Origin: Bacteroides caecimuris
GTDB taxonomy: Bacteria > Bacteroidota > Bacteroidia > Bacteroidales > Bacteroidaceae
DNA length: 64,000 nt
Assembly (NCBI RefSeq): GCF_001688725.2
Contig: NZ_CP015401.2
Span: 1,674,001 to 1,738,000 of the forward strand
Direction: 5' to 3'
Both the position numbers and the translations under genes were made by a program. Numbering within the stretch: position 1 is the stretch's first letter; each line of letters starts with the position of its first letter. This document shows, piece after piece, positions 1-7,893 of this stretch. The notes beneath the pieces were generated by a model. That model searched no databases. It was not told the DNA's origin and saw nothing but the letters and a program-made list of their open reading frames with translations.

Positions 1-320
1 TCCAGCGAAGCAACATCATCTTTCATAGTTACTGAAATGAAACGCTGGTTGTTTACTTTGATGTCCTGTGTATTCATGCCAACATAAGAGAATATCAATA
101 CATCATTATTTCGGGCATTGATACTGAACTTTCCATCCAAGTCTGTGATAGTACCGCTGGTTGTACCTTTTACAGTTACAGATACTCCAGGTAATGGTTC
201 GCCACTACCATCATTGACTGATCCTTTTATTACGTTTTGTGCCATACAATTGAGTGTGCACATGAACGCAATAAATAATGAGGTGATAAACCTCGGATTC
301 CATTTGATTCTTTTTTTCAT
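1..320 (-). CDS. SusC-like TonB-dependent receptor, N-terminal fragment
   Basis: The first ~106 residues of a SusC/RagA-type outer-membrane TonB-dependent transporter; the rest lies beyond the left window edge. Seen: a basic start MKKRIKWNPR, a hydrophobic signal segment (FITSLFIAFMCTLNCMAQ), then the carboxypeptidase-D-like plug extension of the family, with G-S-V-N-D-G-S-G-E-P-L-P-G-V-S-V near residue 32 and F-S-Y-V-G-M near residue 80. The start is the ATG complementary to 318-320. It lies 22 bp behind the DUF4434 gene on the same strand, so it is probably the third gene of an operon with the epimerase. From the neighbouring sialidase, epimerase and hexosaminidases I infer import of a sialylated or N-glycan oligosaccharide; the ligand itself cannot be read from this fragment. 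Confidence 0.9.
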   Translation of the reverse strand, partial: MKKRIKWNPRFITSLFIAFMCTLNCMAQNVIKGSVNDGSGEPLPGVSVTVKGTTSGTITDLDGKFSINARNNDVLIFSYVGMNTQDIKVNNQRFISVTMKDDVASL

Positions 321-342
321 TGCATTACAATATTAGATAGGT

Positions 343-1416
343 TTATAGAATAAAGTGTTCACAATATCGTTCGTATAAGTGACCGGCTTGCAGATAAGCC
401 GAATTAGGGCTCATGAAATGAGAAAACTCAAACGTGATTGCATTTTCCATTCCCGCTCTTCGCGCAGCGTCCAGTTTCAACAATAGCTTTTCCCATTTAA
501 TGGGCAGGAAACGAATGGGCATGTCCCGGTCAAAAGATTCGATATTGGTCCAGCATTTCATATTATATTTATCAGCCAGTTTTTTGTTAATAACCAGATA
601 ATCATATAATTCATGATAGTCTACCTGACCATCCTGAAATGCCATGATATCGACTGCTCCCTTTACATTATCCAATATTTCGTCCCATTCTTCTTCGTGT
701 TCTTTCACTGACAAAGCTTTGTCGCCCGCCATAACCTGGTCTGTCTTCACTCCATGTATGTATGGAGAAACTAAAGTTGTCAGATTGCCGGAGACACTCT
801 TGGCGTGCTTTCCGACTTCCGCATAAATCTTAGACATGTTTTTCGTCCGGCGGCTGATTTCCTGAGATAAATACCATCCCTGGAAAGATTTATGATGACC
901 ATATTTCTTCCATACTTCATCAATCAGAGCCATGTTCAAGTCTATTTCTTTCTGAAATAATCCTTCCTGCCAGTACTTCCCGGAATCGTACATACCAAAA
1001 TAGAAAGCCATGTCGTATTTATCGGCCAGTGTCAGAAACATTTCGACCAGGTCTACAGGAGGATAATACACATCTTCTTTTCCCAGCAGGCATTGAAAAG
1101 GAGAAGCAATCCATTTACCAAGACCGGCACGAATCAACACTACGGTATTGATTCCCATCTTTTTCATGGCTTTAAAATCCTTATCCCATTCTTTTGTACC
1201 CCAATTCTGATGCGGAATATCCCAACTGATTTCGTCTAGAAAAGTTGCTTTTATGGGCATCCCTTTCAAGGCATTGGGAGTGACAAATGTCTCAAATATT
1301 TCTTCTTTGCCGGATGCTGTCCTTTTGGTGGGAGTGCATGCCGTCAGAAGTTTGCTGCCTGCTAGCAATGAACATGTGGCAAATGCGGTTTTTAGAAAAT
1401 TACGTCGTCCTTCCAT
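343..1416 (-). CDS. DUF4434-type TIM-barrel glycoside-hydrolase-like protein (exported)
   Basis: A 357-residue exported protein. The N-terminus MEGRRNFLKTAF carries an RR-N-F-L-K twin-arginine-like motif followed by LLAGSKLLTAC, so it is either a Tat substrate or a lipoprotein with Cys27 in a lipobox. The body resembles the DUF4434 family, related to glycoside-hydrolase TIM barrels: an N-terminal 'ATFLDEISWDIPHQNWG' segment, 'MKKMGINTVVLIRAG', 'FYFGMYDSGKYW' and 'GWYLSQEISRR' match the beta-strand pattern of such barrels. The Glu of LSQEI is a plausible catalytic residue, but no activity is established. Gaps of 22 bp on both sides (epimerase upstream, SusC downstream) suggest one operon. I assign the family with fair confidence; the substrate is unknown and sialoglycan processing is inferred only from context. 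Confidence 0.75.
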   Translation of the reverse strand: MEGRRNFLKTAFATCSLLAGSKLLTACTPTKRTASGKEEIFETFVTPNALKGMPIKATFLDEISWDIPHQNWGTKEWDKDFKAMKKMGINTVVLIRAGLGKWIASPFQCLLGKEDVYYPPVDLVEMFLTLADKYDMAFYFGMYDSGKYWQEGLFQKEIDLNMALIDEVWKKYGHHKSFQGWYLSQEISRRTKNMSKIYAEVGKHAKSVSGNLTTLVSPYIHGVKTDQVMAGDKALSVKEHEEEWDEILDNVKGAVDIMAFQDGQVDYHELYDYLVINKKLADKYNMKCWTNIESFDRDMPIRFLPIKWEKLLLKLDAARRAGMENAITFEFSHFMSPNSAYLQAGHLYERYCEHFIL

Positions 1417-1438
1417 ATCGTTTTATTTAAATAAGGAG

Positions 1439-2605
1439 TTACAAATTTTCCAAAACTTTCCAGCACTGATACAATCCTCTTGGCACATGGAAACATCCTT
1501 TCCATTTTCCTCCTTTAAGTGGCAGCAAGACTTCTCCTCTTCGATTCAGATATCCATACCATTCAGAGTATTCTTTATCCTTGAAATGTCCCCACGTGTA
1601 GTCATGTACTTTCTCAAACCACTCCAGGCATTGTTTGTCTCCCGTTAACTGATAACCTTTCAATAGAGAAATAAGCGTCTCAATATGCACCCACCAGAGT
1701 TTCTGATCCCACTCCAATTGTTGGGGCGGACAACCATTGCGGTCCATAAAGTAATAAATGCCGCCGTACTCTTTATCCCAACCATAATTGAGCATGGTAA
1801 GGGTGGTGTCTTTAGCTTTCTCTATCAATTCCGGACGGTTCAGGCGTTTGCCTAGGTCCATGATAAACCACATGGCTTCAATGGCATGCCCCGGAGTTAC
1901 CTGACGACCTTCAAAACAATCCACCAGATTACCGTCGATATCTACGTTCTCAACTATGATCCCACCAAGTTCGGGACGGTAAAAAACGTCCATTACTTCA
2001 TGGATACAAGTATTCATCGCTTTTTCCAGATAGTCTTTCCCTAAAATATGCTCTATTTCCATAGCCAGGTTGCAGAGGATCATCGGAAGGGCAAAATTCT
2101 TCAGATTGCGTGTATCGGGATGAAGCTTGTTCCACTTTCCTTTCGGATTATCCACTTTAGACAGGATGATATCGAAGGTTTTCCTGGCAATGTCTGCATA
2201 TTCCTGATTGCCGGTGGCAAGACTTAACTGACCGAAAGCCATGGTAGCAAATGTATATGAAAAGATATTGTACGGTTCTACCAATGGTCTACCCGAACGG
2301 TCAAGGGAAAAATACCAGTTATAATTGCCGTCATGTCCATATTTTTTTAGGAATTCGCCACCCTGAACGGCACAATCCAGCCATTCCTTACGTTTCTCCA
2401 CTTTGTTGTAAAGCATGGAGAACATCCATACTTCTCTACCTTGCAACCAAACGAATTTATCCGTATCGAAAACTTTTCCTTCACGGTCCAGGCAGGTGAA
2501 GTAACCACCAAGCTCATGGTCCTGCGAATGTTCAAGCCAGAAAGGAAGGACATTGTCCAAAAGTTCATCCTTGTATTGATTTGCTAATTTCTTAAAATCC
2601 ATCAT
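1439..2605 (-). CDS. AGE-family N-acylglucosamine 2-epimerase (renin-binding-protein type)
   Basis: A 388-residue cytosolic enzyme, the normal length for the N-acylglucosamine 2-epimerase family ((alpha/alpha)6 barrel). Motifs include W-L-Q-G-R-E-V-W (residues ~53-60), 'EPYNIFSYTFATMAFGQLS', 'CFEGRQVTPGHAIEAMWFI' containing the conserved R-x-x-x-P-G-H-x-x-E (~232-243), and 'EYSEWYGYLNRRGEV' near the C-terminus. In Bacteroides sialic-acid loci this family interconverts ManNAc and GlcNAc after sialic-acid cleavage, which fits the adjacent sialidase remnant. It is first or second in a minus-strand operon with DUF4434 and SusC. It lacks any signal peptide. Other AGE members (e.g. cellobiose 2-epimerase) are similar in length, so the exact substrate is inferred. 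No NanA/NanL lyase is visible in the window. Confidence 0.85.
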   Translation of the reverse strand: MMDFKKLANQYKDELLDNVLPFWLEHSQDHELGGYFTCLDREGKVFDTDKFVWLQGREVWMFSMLYNKVEKRKEWLDCAVQGGEFLKKYGHDGNYNWYFSLDRSGRPLVEPYNIFSYTFATMAFGQLSLATGNQEYADIARKTFDIILSKVDNPKGKWNKLHPDTRNLKNFALPMILCNLAMEIEHILGKDYLEKAMNTCIHEVMDVFYRPELGGIIVENVDIDGNLVDCFEGRQVTPGHAIEAMWFIMDLGKRLNRPELIEKAKDTTLTMLNYGWDKEYGGIYYFMDRNGCPPQQLEWDQKLWWVHIETLISLLKGYQLTGDKQCLEWFEKVHDYTWGHFKDKEYSEWYGYLNRRGEVLLPLKGGKWKGCFHVPRGLYQCWKVLENL

Positions 2606-2734
2606 ATTATCTATTATAAGACAGCATGGATAGGTATATAGATGATAACGTTTATTGAATGGCCATACAAAAAAACATCTCTAACTATTTCTACTGTCCT
2701 GTTGTTAGTTTATTGTTATTAAGGTCTGTTTGTT

Positions 2735-3234
2735 TTACTGTTCCGAACGGGTCCAGTATCTTTCAATCTCCTCCAGCGACTTCCCGGTGGTTTCCGGCAC
2801 GAGTTTCCAGACAATCAGCATATACGGCACGCACATAACGGCGAACAGGAAGAATGTTCCGGCGGGGGTAAGGTTCTGGAGCATCCAGGGGGTTAACTGT
2901 CCGATCAGGTACGTTCCGATCCACAGGGAGAATCCTGCTATCGACATGGCCAGTCCGCGAACCTTGGTGGGATACATCTCCGAGAGGAGTACGAACACCA
3001 CGGCACAGATAGAAACAGCACAGCAGAATACATAGAACAGGAAGAAAACGAGCAGGAAGAGGCTGGATACTCCCAGGGAATCTCCGAAGAGGAAGTACAG
3101 GCCGATGAGAATCAGAGAAACAACCATGCCCGAAACTCCGTAATATACCAGCTTCTTGCGGCCTACTTTATCGATGATGACAAGAGCCAGAACGGTGGTC
3201 AAAGTATTGACTAGTCCTACCAGAACTTGGTAAA
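2735..3234 (-). pseudogene. MFS sugar-porter transporter, C-terminal remnant
   Basis: Encodes only the last ~165 residues of a major-facilitator sugar porter. Visible family marks are the loop D-K-V-G-R-K, the P-T-K-V-R-G motif after a transmembrane segment, and the terminal P-E-T-T-G-K-S-L-E-E-I-E signature. Full-length members have about 450-480 residues and 12 helices, so roughly the first two thirds are missing. Homologous reading extends upstream of the first possible start (TTG at 3202) to about 3234 (L-F-Y-Q-V-L-V-G-L-V-N), then meets an in-frame stop and A/T-rich non-coding DNA, which suggests a deletion breakpoint rather than a late start. It lies upstream of the epimerase on the same strand, where a sialic-acid permease would be expected; NanT identity is only inferred. 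Non-functional as it stands. Confidence 0.8.
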
Positions 3235-3380
3235 ATAGCGTGAATTCTTAGAATTTACATTAAAATAGAGAAGCACTGCCGGAAAATCCGGCATTGGCAA
3301 ATGAAAGTTTGCTGACTACATAATAATATATAGTAGAAAAGTTTTATCTTTACCGCGTTAAACTAACTAATACCCCCATT

Positions 3381-4902
3381 ATGAGAAGAATTTATTATTT
3401 ACTTTTCCTTATCTTCTTAGGATATTCTTTTGACGTAAAAGCTTCAGACACAGTGTTTATCCATGAAACACAAATCCCGGTTTTGATAGAGCGGCAAGAC
3501 AATGTTCTGTTCTATCTTCGGTTGGATGCAAAGGAAAGCAAGAAGCTCGATGAAATCATTTTAGATTTTAGTAAAAGTACGAATCTGTCTGATATTCGGG
3601 CAATCAAACTCTATTATGGAGGCACAGAGGCGTTGCAGGACAAAGACAAAAACCGCTTTGCTCCAGTAGAGTACATATCCGGCTACCGTCCGGGCGGGAC
3701 ACTGGCTGCTAATCCTTCCTATTCGATCAAATGTGCGGAGGTGGGAGCTTCAGAAAAAGTAGTATTAAAAGGTAATTACAATTTATTTCCGGGCGTAAAC
3801 TTTTTTTGGATCAGTTTGCAGATGAAGAAAGATGCCTCCTTGCATACTAAGGTACTCTCTGATTTGCGTGCCGTTAAGGTAGATGGAAAAGAGCTATGTT
3901 GTAAATCTGTTTCTCCAAAGAATATCGTTCACCGGATGGCAGTCGGAGTTCGTCATGCCGGAGATGACGGTTCTGCTTCCTTCCGTATTCCCGGGTTGGC
4001 GACTACCAATAAAGGAACCTTGTTGGGCGTGTATGACGTTCGATACAACAATAGTGCCGATTTGCAGGAATATGTCGACGTGGGTTTGAGCCGTAGCACC
4101 GATGGAGGAAAGAGTTGGGAGAAGATGCGTCTTCCGCTTTCGTTTGGCGAGTATGCTGGTTTGCCCAAAGCACAGAATGGGGTAGGGGATCCCTCTATTT
4201 TAGTAGATGCAAAAACGAATACCGTCTGGGTGGTTGCCGCATGGACGCATGGCATGGGTAATCAGCGCGCCTGGTGGAGTTCCCATCCGGGAATGGACCT
4301 GAATCATACGGCACAGCTGGTATTGGCAAAAAGCACAGACGATGGTAAATCCAACGCAATTTATAGACTCTACCCGTGTTCCGAATGCAGGAATCATGTA
4401 TAGCAAAGACCGGGGGAAAACATGGAAAATGCACAATATGGCACGAACCAACACAACGGAAGCGCAAGTGGCGGAAATAGAACCGGGAGTGCTGATGCTG
4501 AATATGCGTGACAATAGAGGAGGAAGCCGTGCTGTTTCCATAACGAAAGATTTGGGAGAAACATGGACAGAACACCCCTCTTCACGCAAAGCACTTCAAG
4601 AGTCGATATGCATGGCTAGTCTGATTCATGTAGATGCCAAAGACAACATATTAAATAAAGATATCCTGCTGTTCTCGAACCCGAATACAACCAAAGGACG
4701 TAATCATATAACAATAAAAGCAAGTCTGGACAAAGGACTTACTTGGTTGCCGGAACATCAATTAATGCTCGACGAGGGAGAAGGATGGGGATATAGTTGC
4801 CTGACAATGATTGACAAGGAGACAATTGGTATTCTGTATGAAAGCAGTGTCGCACACATGACCTTCCAATCGATAAAATTGACAGATATAATAAAGGAAT
4901 AA
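3381..4902 (+). pseudogene. nanH: Sialidase (GH33, BNR repeats) broken by an internal deletion/frameshift
   Basis: An exported exo-alpha-sialidase split over two frames. Frame 1 (3381-4403) has a signal peptide (MRRIYYLLFLIFLGYSFDVKAS), an N-terminal beta-sandwich domain, the F-R-I-P arginine motif (~residue 203) and Asp-boxes S-T-D-G-G-K-S-W and S-T-D-D-G-K. At about 4350 homology jumps frame: 4342-4902 continues with F-I-D-S-T-R, S-K-D-R-G-K-T-W, the N-M-R-D-N-R-G arginine motif and the I-L-Y-E-S catalytic tyrosine segment. Compared with family members as I remember them, about 35 residues between the second Asp-box and the P-T-Q-F segment are absent, so this is a deletion of about 110 bp that is not a multiple of three, not a single-base slip. 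The ATG at 4342 could start the C-terminal part, but that piece lacks half the propeller. Neighbouring mannosidase and hexosaminidases remain intact. Confidence 0.85.
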
Positions 4903-4905
4903 AGA

Positions 4906-5114
4906 GACTGTCCGGAAAGCTCGAAGATTTAAATCTATGCTTACGGTTTATAGGTAGCAAGATTTAGCTATAATGAAAAGGATTTTAGCTATAACGAAAA
5001 AAGATTTAGCTATAATGAAAAAAAAATTAGCTATAATGAAAAAAATCTAGCTTACATTTGAGAGACCGAGTACTACTTTATTTAACCCATTTGATTGGAA
5101 CTTTCCGGACAGCC
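4906..5114. repeat. ~210-bp element bounded by GACTGTCCGGAAAG inverted repeats, holding a 21-bp array
   Basis: Begins 3 bp after the sialidase stop. Left end 4906-4919 reads GACTGTCCGGAAAG; right end 5101-5114 reads CTTTCCGGACAGCC, an inverted match over 13 of 14 bases. The interior carries the tandem array at 4961-5056. A second pair of similar ends occurs at 12297-12382, also directly after a stop codon. This looks like a miniature inverted-repeat element; no transposase is present. It fills most of the 302-bp gap before the mannosidase. Confidence 0.7.
4961..5056. repeat. Tandem array, 21-bp period, motif TTAGCTATAATGAAAA
   Basis: TTAGCTAT(A) starts at 4964, 4985, 5006 and 5027, exactly 21 bp apart, with a decayed fifth copy (CTAGCTT) at 5047. 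The unit is TTAGCTATAATGAAAA plus a variable 5-base spacer. The same unit in the opposite orientation occurs at 21215-21320 and 41041-41115, also with a 21-bp period. One unit equals two DNA turns, so all copies lie on the same helix face. Confidence 0.9.
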
Positions 5115-5169
5115 CATGCAAAAACAACATATTTTGTTAAATTATCAGTGAAATTTGCTGAAAAAGTAA

Positions 5170-5177
5170 TATCTTTG
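5170..5177 (+). promoter_or_regulatory. Bacteroides -7 box TATCTTTG upstream of the beta-mannosidase
   Basis: Matches the TAnnTTTG -7 consensus of the Bacteroides housekeeping sigma factor, 27 bp before the chosen start at 5205. No well-spaced TTTG -33 box is present, so it is only a candidate. It supports starting the mannosidase at 5205 rather than at upstream in-frame codons, which would lie before the transcript start. Confidence 0.5.
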
Positions 5178-5204
5178 AAACCGTTAATATCTAATACCCC
5201 CACT

Positions 5205-7853
5205 ATGATGATTAATTTAATCGGAAAAAAGACTCAAATAGCATGTGGACTACTATGCTGTTGCAGCATGGCCTATGCGCAGAGCAATGACAATTCCGAA
5301 GGTGCGGTTTTAAATGCAGGTTGGGAATTTTCCCAGGCAGGCACGGGGCTATGGCGACCGGCACAGGTTCCCGGCACCGTTCATCAGGACCTGATCTATC
5401 ATAAACAAATTCCCGATCCTTTTTACGGTATCAACGAACAAAAGACTCAGTGGGTGGAAAACGAAGACTGGGAGTACCGTACAACTTTTATAGTCACCCC
5501 CGAGCAACTGAAAAGGGACGACGCCCAACTCACCTTTGAAGGTCTTGACACATACGCTGATGTATACCTCAACGGAGCACTGTTGCTGAAAGCCGATAAC
5601 ATGTTCGTCGGCTATACGATCCCCGTCAAGTCGCAACTCCGTCTCGGAGAAAACCTTCTTCACATCTATTTTCATTCACCCATCCGGCAGACAATGCCTC
5701 AATATAACTCTAACGGATTCAACTATCCGGCAGACAACGACCATCACGAAAAACATCTAAGCGTATTCTCCCGTAAAGCCCCCTACAGTTACGGCTGGGA
5801 TTGGGGAATCCGCATGGTGACCAGTGGCATCTGGCGTCCGGTAACCATCCGTTATTACGATGCAGCCTCCATCAGCGACTACCACGTAAAGCAACTCTCG
5901 CTGACCGACCAACGGGCAAAACTATCCAACGAATTGGAAATAAACAATATACTCCCTCAAGCACTTCAAGCAGAGGTGAGAATCAATACCTCCTTCGAGG
6001 GAAACACAGAAAAAAGCGTTAGCCGGACAATCACCCTACAGCCCGGAATCAACCATATATCTATTCCTTCCGAAGTACTGTCGCCCGTACGTTGGATGCC
6101 GCATGGTTGGGGAAAGCCCGCCCTGTATGACTTCTCCGCTCAGATAATCGTAGAAGATAAAGTCGTAGCCCAACAATCCCACCGGATAGGACTGCGCACC
6201 GTTCGCCTCGTCAACGAAAAAGATCAGGACGGAGAATCCTTCTATTTCGAAGTAAACGGCGTTCCGATGTTTGCCAAAGGAGCCAACTACATCCCCCAGG
6301 ATGCCCTATTGACCAACGTCACCACCGAACGCTACCAAACCTTATTCCGGGACATCAAAGAAGCCAACATGAATGTCATTCGTGTGTGGGGAGGCGGAAC
6401 CTACGAAGACGACCGTTTCTACGACCTGGCAGATGAAAACGGAATACTGATATGGCAGGACTTTATGTTTGCCTGCACTCCCTATCCGTCCGACCCCACC
6501 TTTCTGAAAAGAGTAGAAGCGGAAGCCTGCTACAACATCCGCCGCCTTCGCAATCATGCCTCCCTGGCGATGTGGTGTGGTAATAATGAAATACTGGAAG
6601 CCTTGAAATATTGGGGATTCGACAAGAAATTCACACCGGAAATCTATCAGGAAATGTTCCGGGGCTACGACAAACTGTTCCGCCAACTCCTTCCCGCCAA
6701 GGTGAAAGAGCTGGATGCCGACCGTTTTTATATACACACCTCCCCATATTTAGCCAACTGGGGACGCCCCGAATCATGGGGGATAGGAGACAGCCACAAC
6801 TGGGGAGTATGGTATGGCAAGAAAACTTTCGAATCACTGGATACAGACCTCCCTCGTTTCATGAGCGAATTTGGTTTCCAGTCCTTCCCGGAAATGAAGA
6901 CCATTGCCACCTTTGCCGCTCCGGAAGATTATCAGATAGAATCGGAGGTGATGAATGCTCATCAGAAAAGCAGCATCGGCAATGCCCTGATTCGCACCTA
7001 CATGGAACGTGACTACATCGTCCCCGAAAAATTTGAAGACTTTGTCTACGTCGGACTAGTATTGCAGGGGCAGGGCATACGTCACGGTCTGGAAGCGCAC
7101 CGCCGCAACCGTCCCTATTGCATGGGTACATTATACTGGCAATTGAACGACAGTTGGCCGGTAGTATCATGGTCAAGTATTGATTACTACGGTAACTGGA
7201 AAGCCTTGCATTATCACGCAAAGCGTGCATTTGCCCCCGTTCATATCAACCCTATCCGGCAGAATGACAGCCTGTGCGTCTATCTTCTCTCAGACCGTCT
7301 TGATACGATGGAGAAGATGACATTGGAAATGAAGATAACAGACTTTGAAGGGAAAAAGGCGGGAAAAACGATACAACTGAAATCTTTGTCGATTCCGGCA
7401 AATACTTCCCAATGTGTGTACAAGGCGAAGCCCGACGATTTGCTCTCTTTACTAGAGCGTAAATCCTCGGAAACGTCTCAATCTTCTGCGGAAAAATGGC
7501 TTTCGGAAGCACTCCGTCGTTGCTTCATGCAACTGACCTTGAAAGACAAGTCCGGTCATACGGTAGCCCAAACAGTCTACTTCTTCGAGAAGACCAAAGA
7601 CCTGCTCCTGCCCGAAACGACCATCAACTGCAAGATGAAGCTGACAGAAGGCAAATGTGAACTGACCCTGCTTTCTCCCTGTCTTGCCAAAGACGTCTTT
7701 ATCGAAGTCCCCATTCAGGGAGCCCGTTTCAGCGACAATTTCTTCGACCTCCTTCCCGGAGAGCGTAAGACAGTTGTCATCACCTCTCCCCAAATAAAGA
7801 AAGGAGAGGAGTTGCCTTTGACCATGAAGCATATTCGTGAGACCTATAATTAA
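5205..7853 (+). CDS. GH2 beta-mannosidase, exported
   Basis: An 882-residue glycoside hydrolase family 2 enzyme that removes beta-linked mannose, as at the core of N-glycans. The start at 5205 (MMINLIGKK) gives a clean signal peptide (...LLCCCSMAYAQS); the frame is open further upstream but that stretch holds repeat DNA and the -7 box. Domain order: N-terminal sugar-binding jelly roll (W-E-F to ~residue 200, with Y-S-Y-G-W-D-W-G typical of beta-mannosidases), an Ig-like sandwich, then the TIM barrel with R-V-W-G-G-G-T-Y, acid/base W-C-G-N-N-E and nucleophile region F-M-S-E-F-G-F-Q-S, and C-terminal Ig-like domains. It is followed after 40 bp by two GH20 genes, so the three form an exoglycosidase operon for N-glycan degradation. 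Confidence 0.93.
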   Translation: MMINLIGKKTQIACGLLCCCSMAYAQSNDNSEGAVLNAGWEFSQAGTGLWRPAQVPGTVHQDLIYHKQIPDPFYGINEQKTQWVENEDWEYRTTFIVTPEQLKRDDAQLTFEGLDTYADVYLNGALLLKADNMFVGYTIPVKSQLRLGENLLHIYFHSPIRQTMPQYNSNGFNYPADNDHHEKHLSVFSRKAPYSYGWDWGIRMVTSGIWRPVTIRYYDAASISDYHVKQLSLTDQRAKLSNELEINNILPQALQAEVRINTSFEGNTEKSVSRTITLQPGINHISIPSEVLSPVRWMPHGWGKPALYDFSAQIIVEDKVVAQQSHRIGLRTVRLVNEKDQDGESFYFEVNGVPMFAKGANYIPQDALLTNVTTERYQTLFRDIKEANMNVIRVWGGGTYEDDRFYDLADENGILIWQDFMFACTPYPSDPTFLKRVEAEACYNIRRLRNHASLAMWCGNNEILEALKYWGFDKKFTPEIYQEMFRGYDKLFRQLLPAKVKELDADRFYIHTSPYLANWGRPESWGIGDSHNWGVWYGKKTFESLDTDLPRFMSEFGFQSFPEMKTIATFAAPEDYQIESEVMNAHQKSSIGNALIRTYMERDYIVPEKFEDFVYVGLVLQGQGIRHGLEAHRRNRPYCMGTLYWQLNDSWPVVSWSSIDYYGNWKALHYHAKRAFAPVHINPIRQNDSLCVYLLSDRLDTMEKMTLEMKITDFEGKKAGKTIQLKSLSIPANTSQCVYKAKPDDLLSLLERKSSETSQSSAEKWLSEALRRCFMQLTLKDKSGHTVAQTVYFFEKTKDLLLPETTINCKMKLTEGKCELTLLSPCLAKDVFIEVPIQGARFSDNFFDLLPGERKTVVITSPQIKKGEELPLTMKHIRETYN

Positions 7854-7893
7854 TTTAATTTATTAACAACTTAACACTTAATTTTTTTAGTTT

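Noticed and set aside
3381..4902. Programmed ribosomal frameshift in the sialidase
   Set aside because: There is no slippery heptamer at the junction, and about 35 residues of the family are missing, which a frameshift cannot restore.
5058..5204. Longer beta-mannosidase start
   Set aside because: The extra 49 codons lie in repeat DNA and the promoter region and would put a signal peptide in the middle of the protein.
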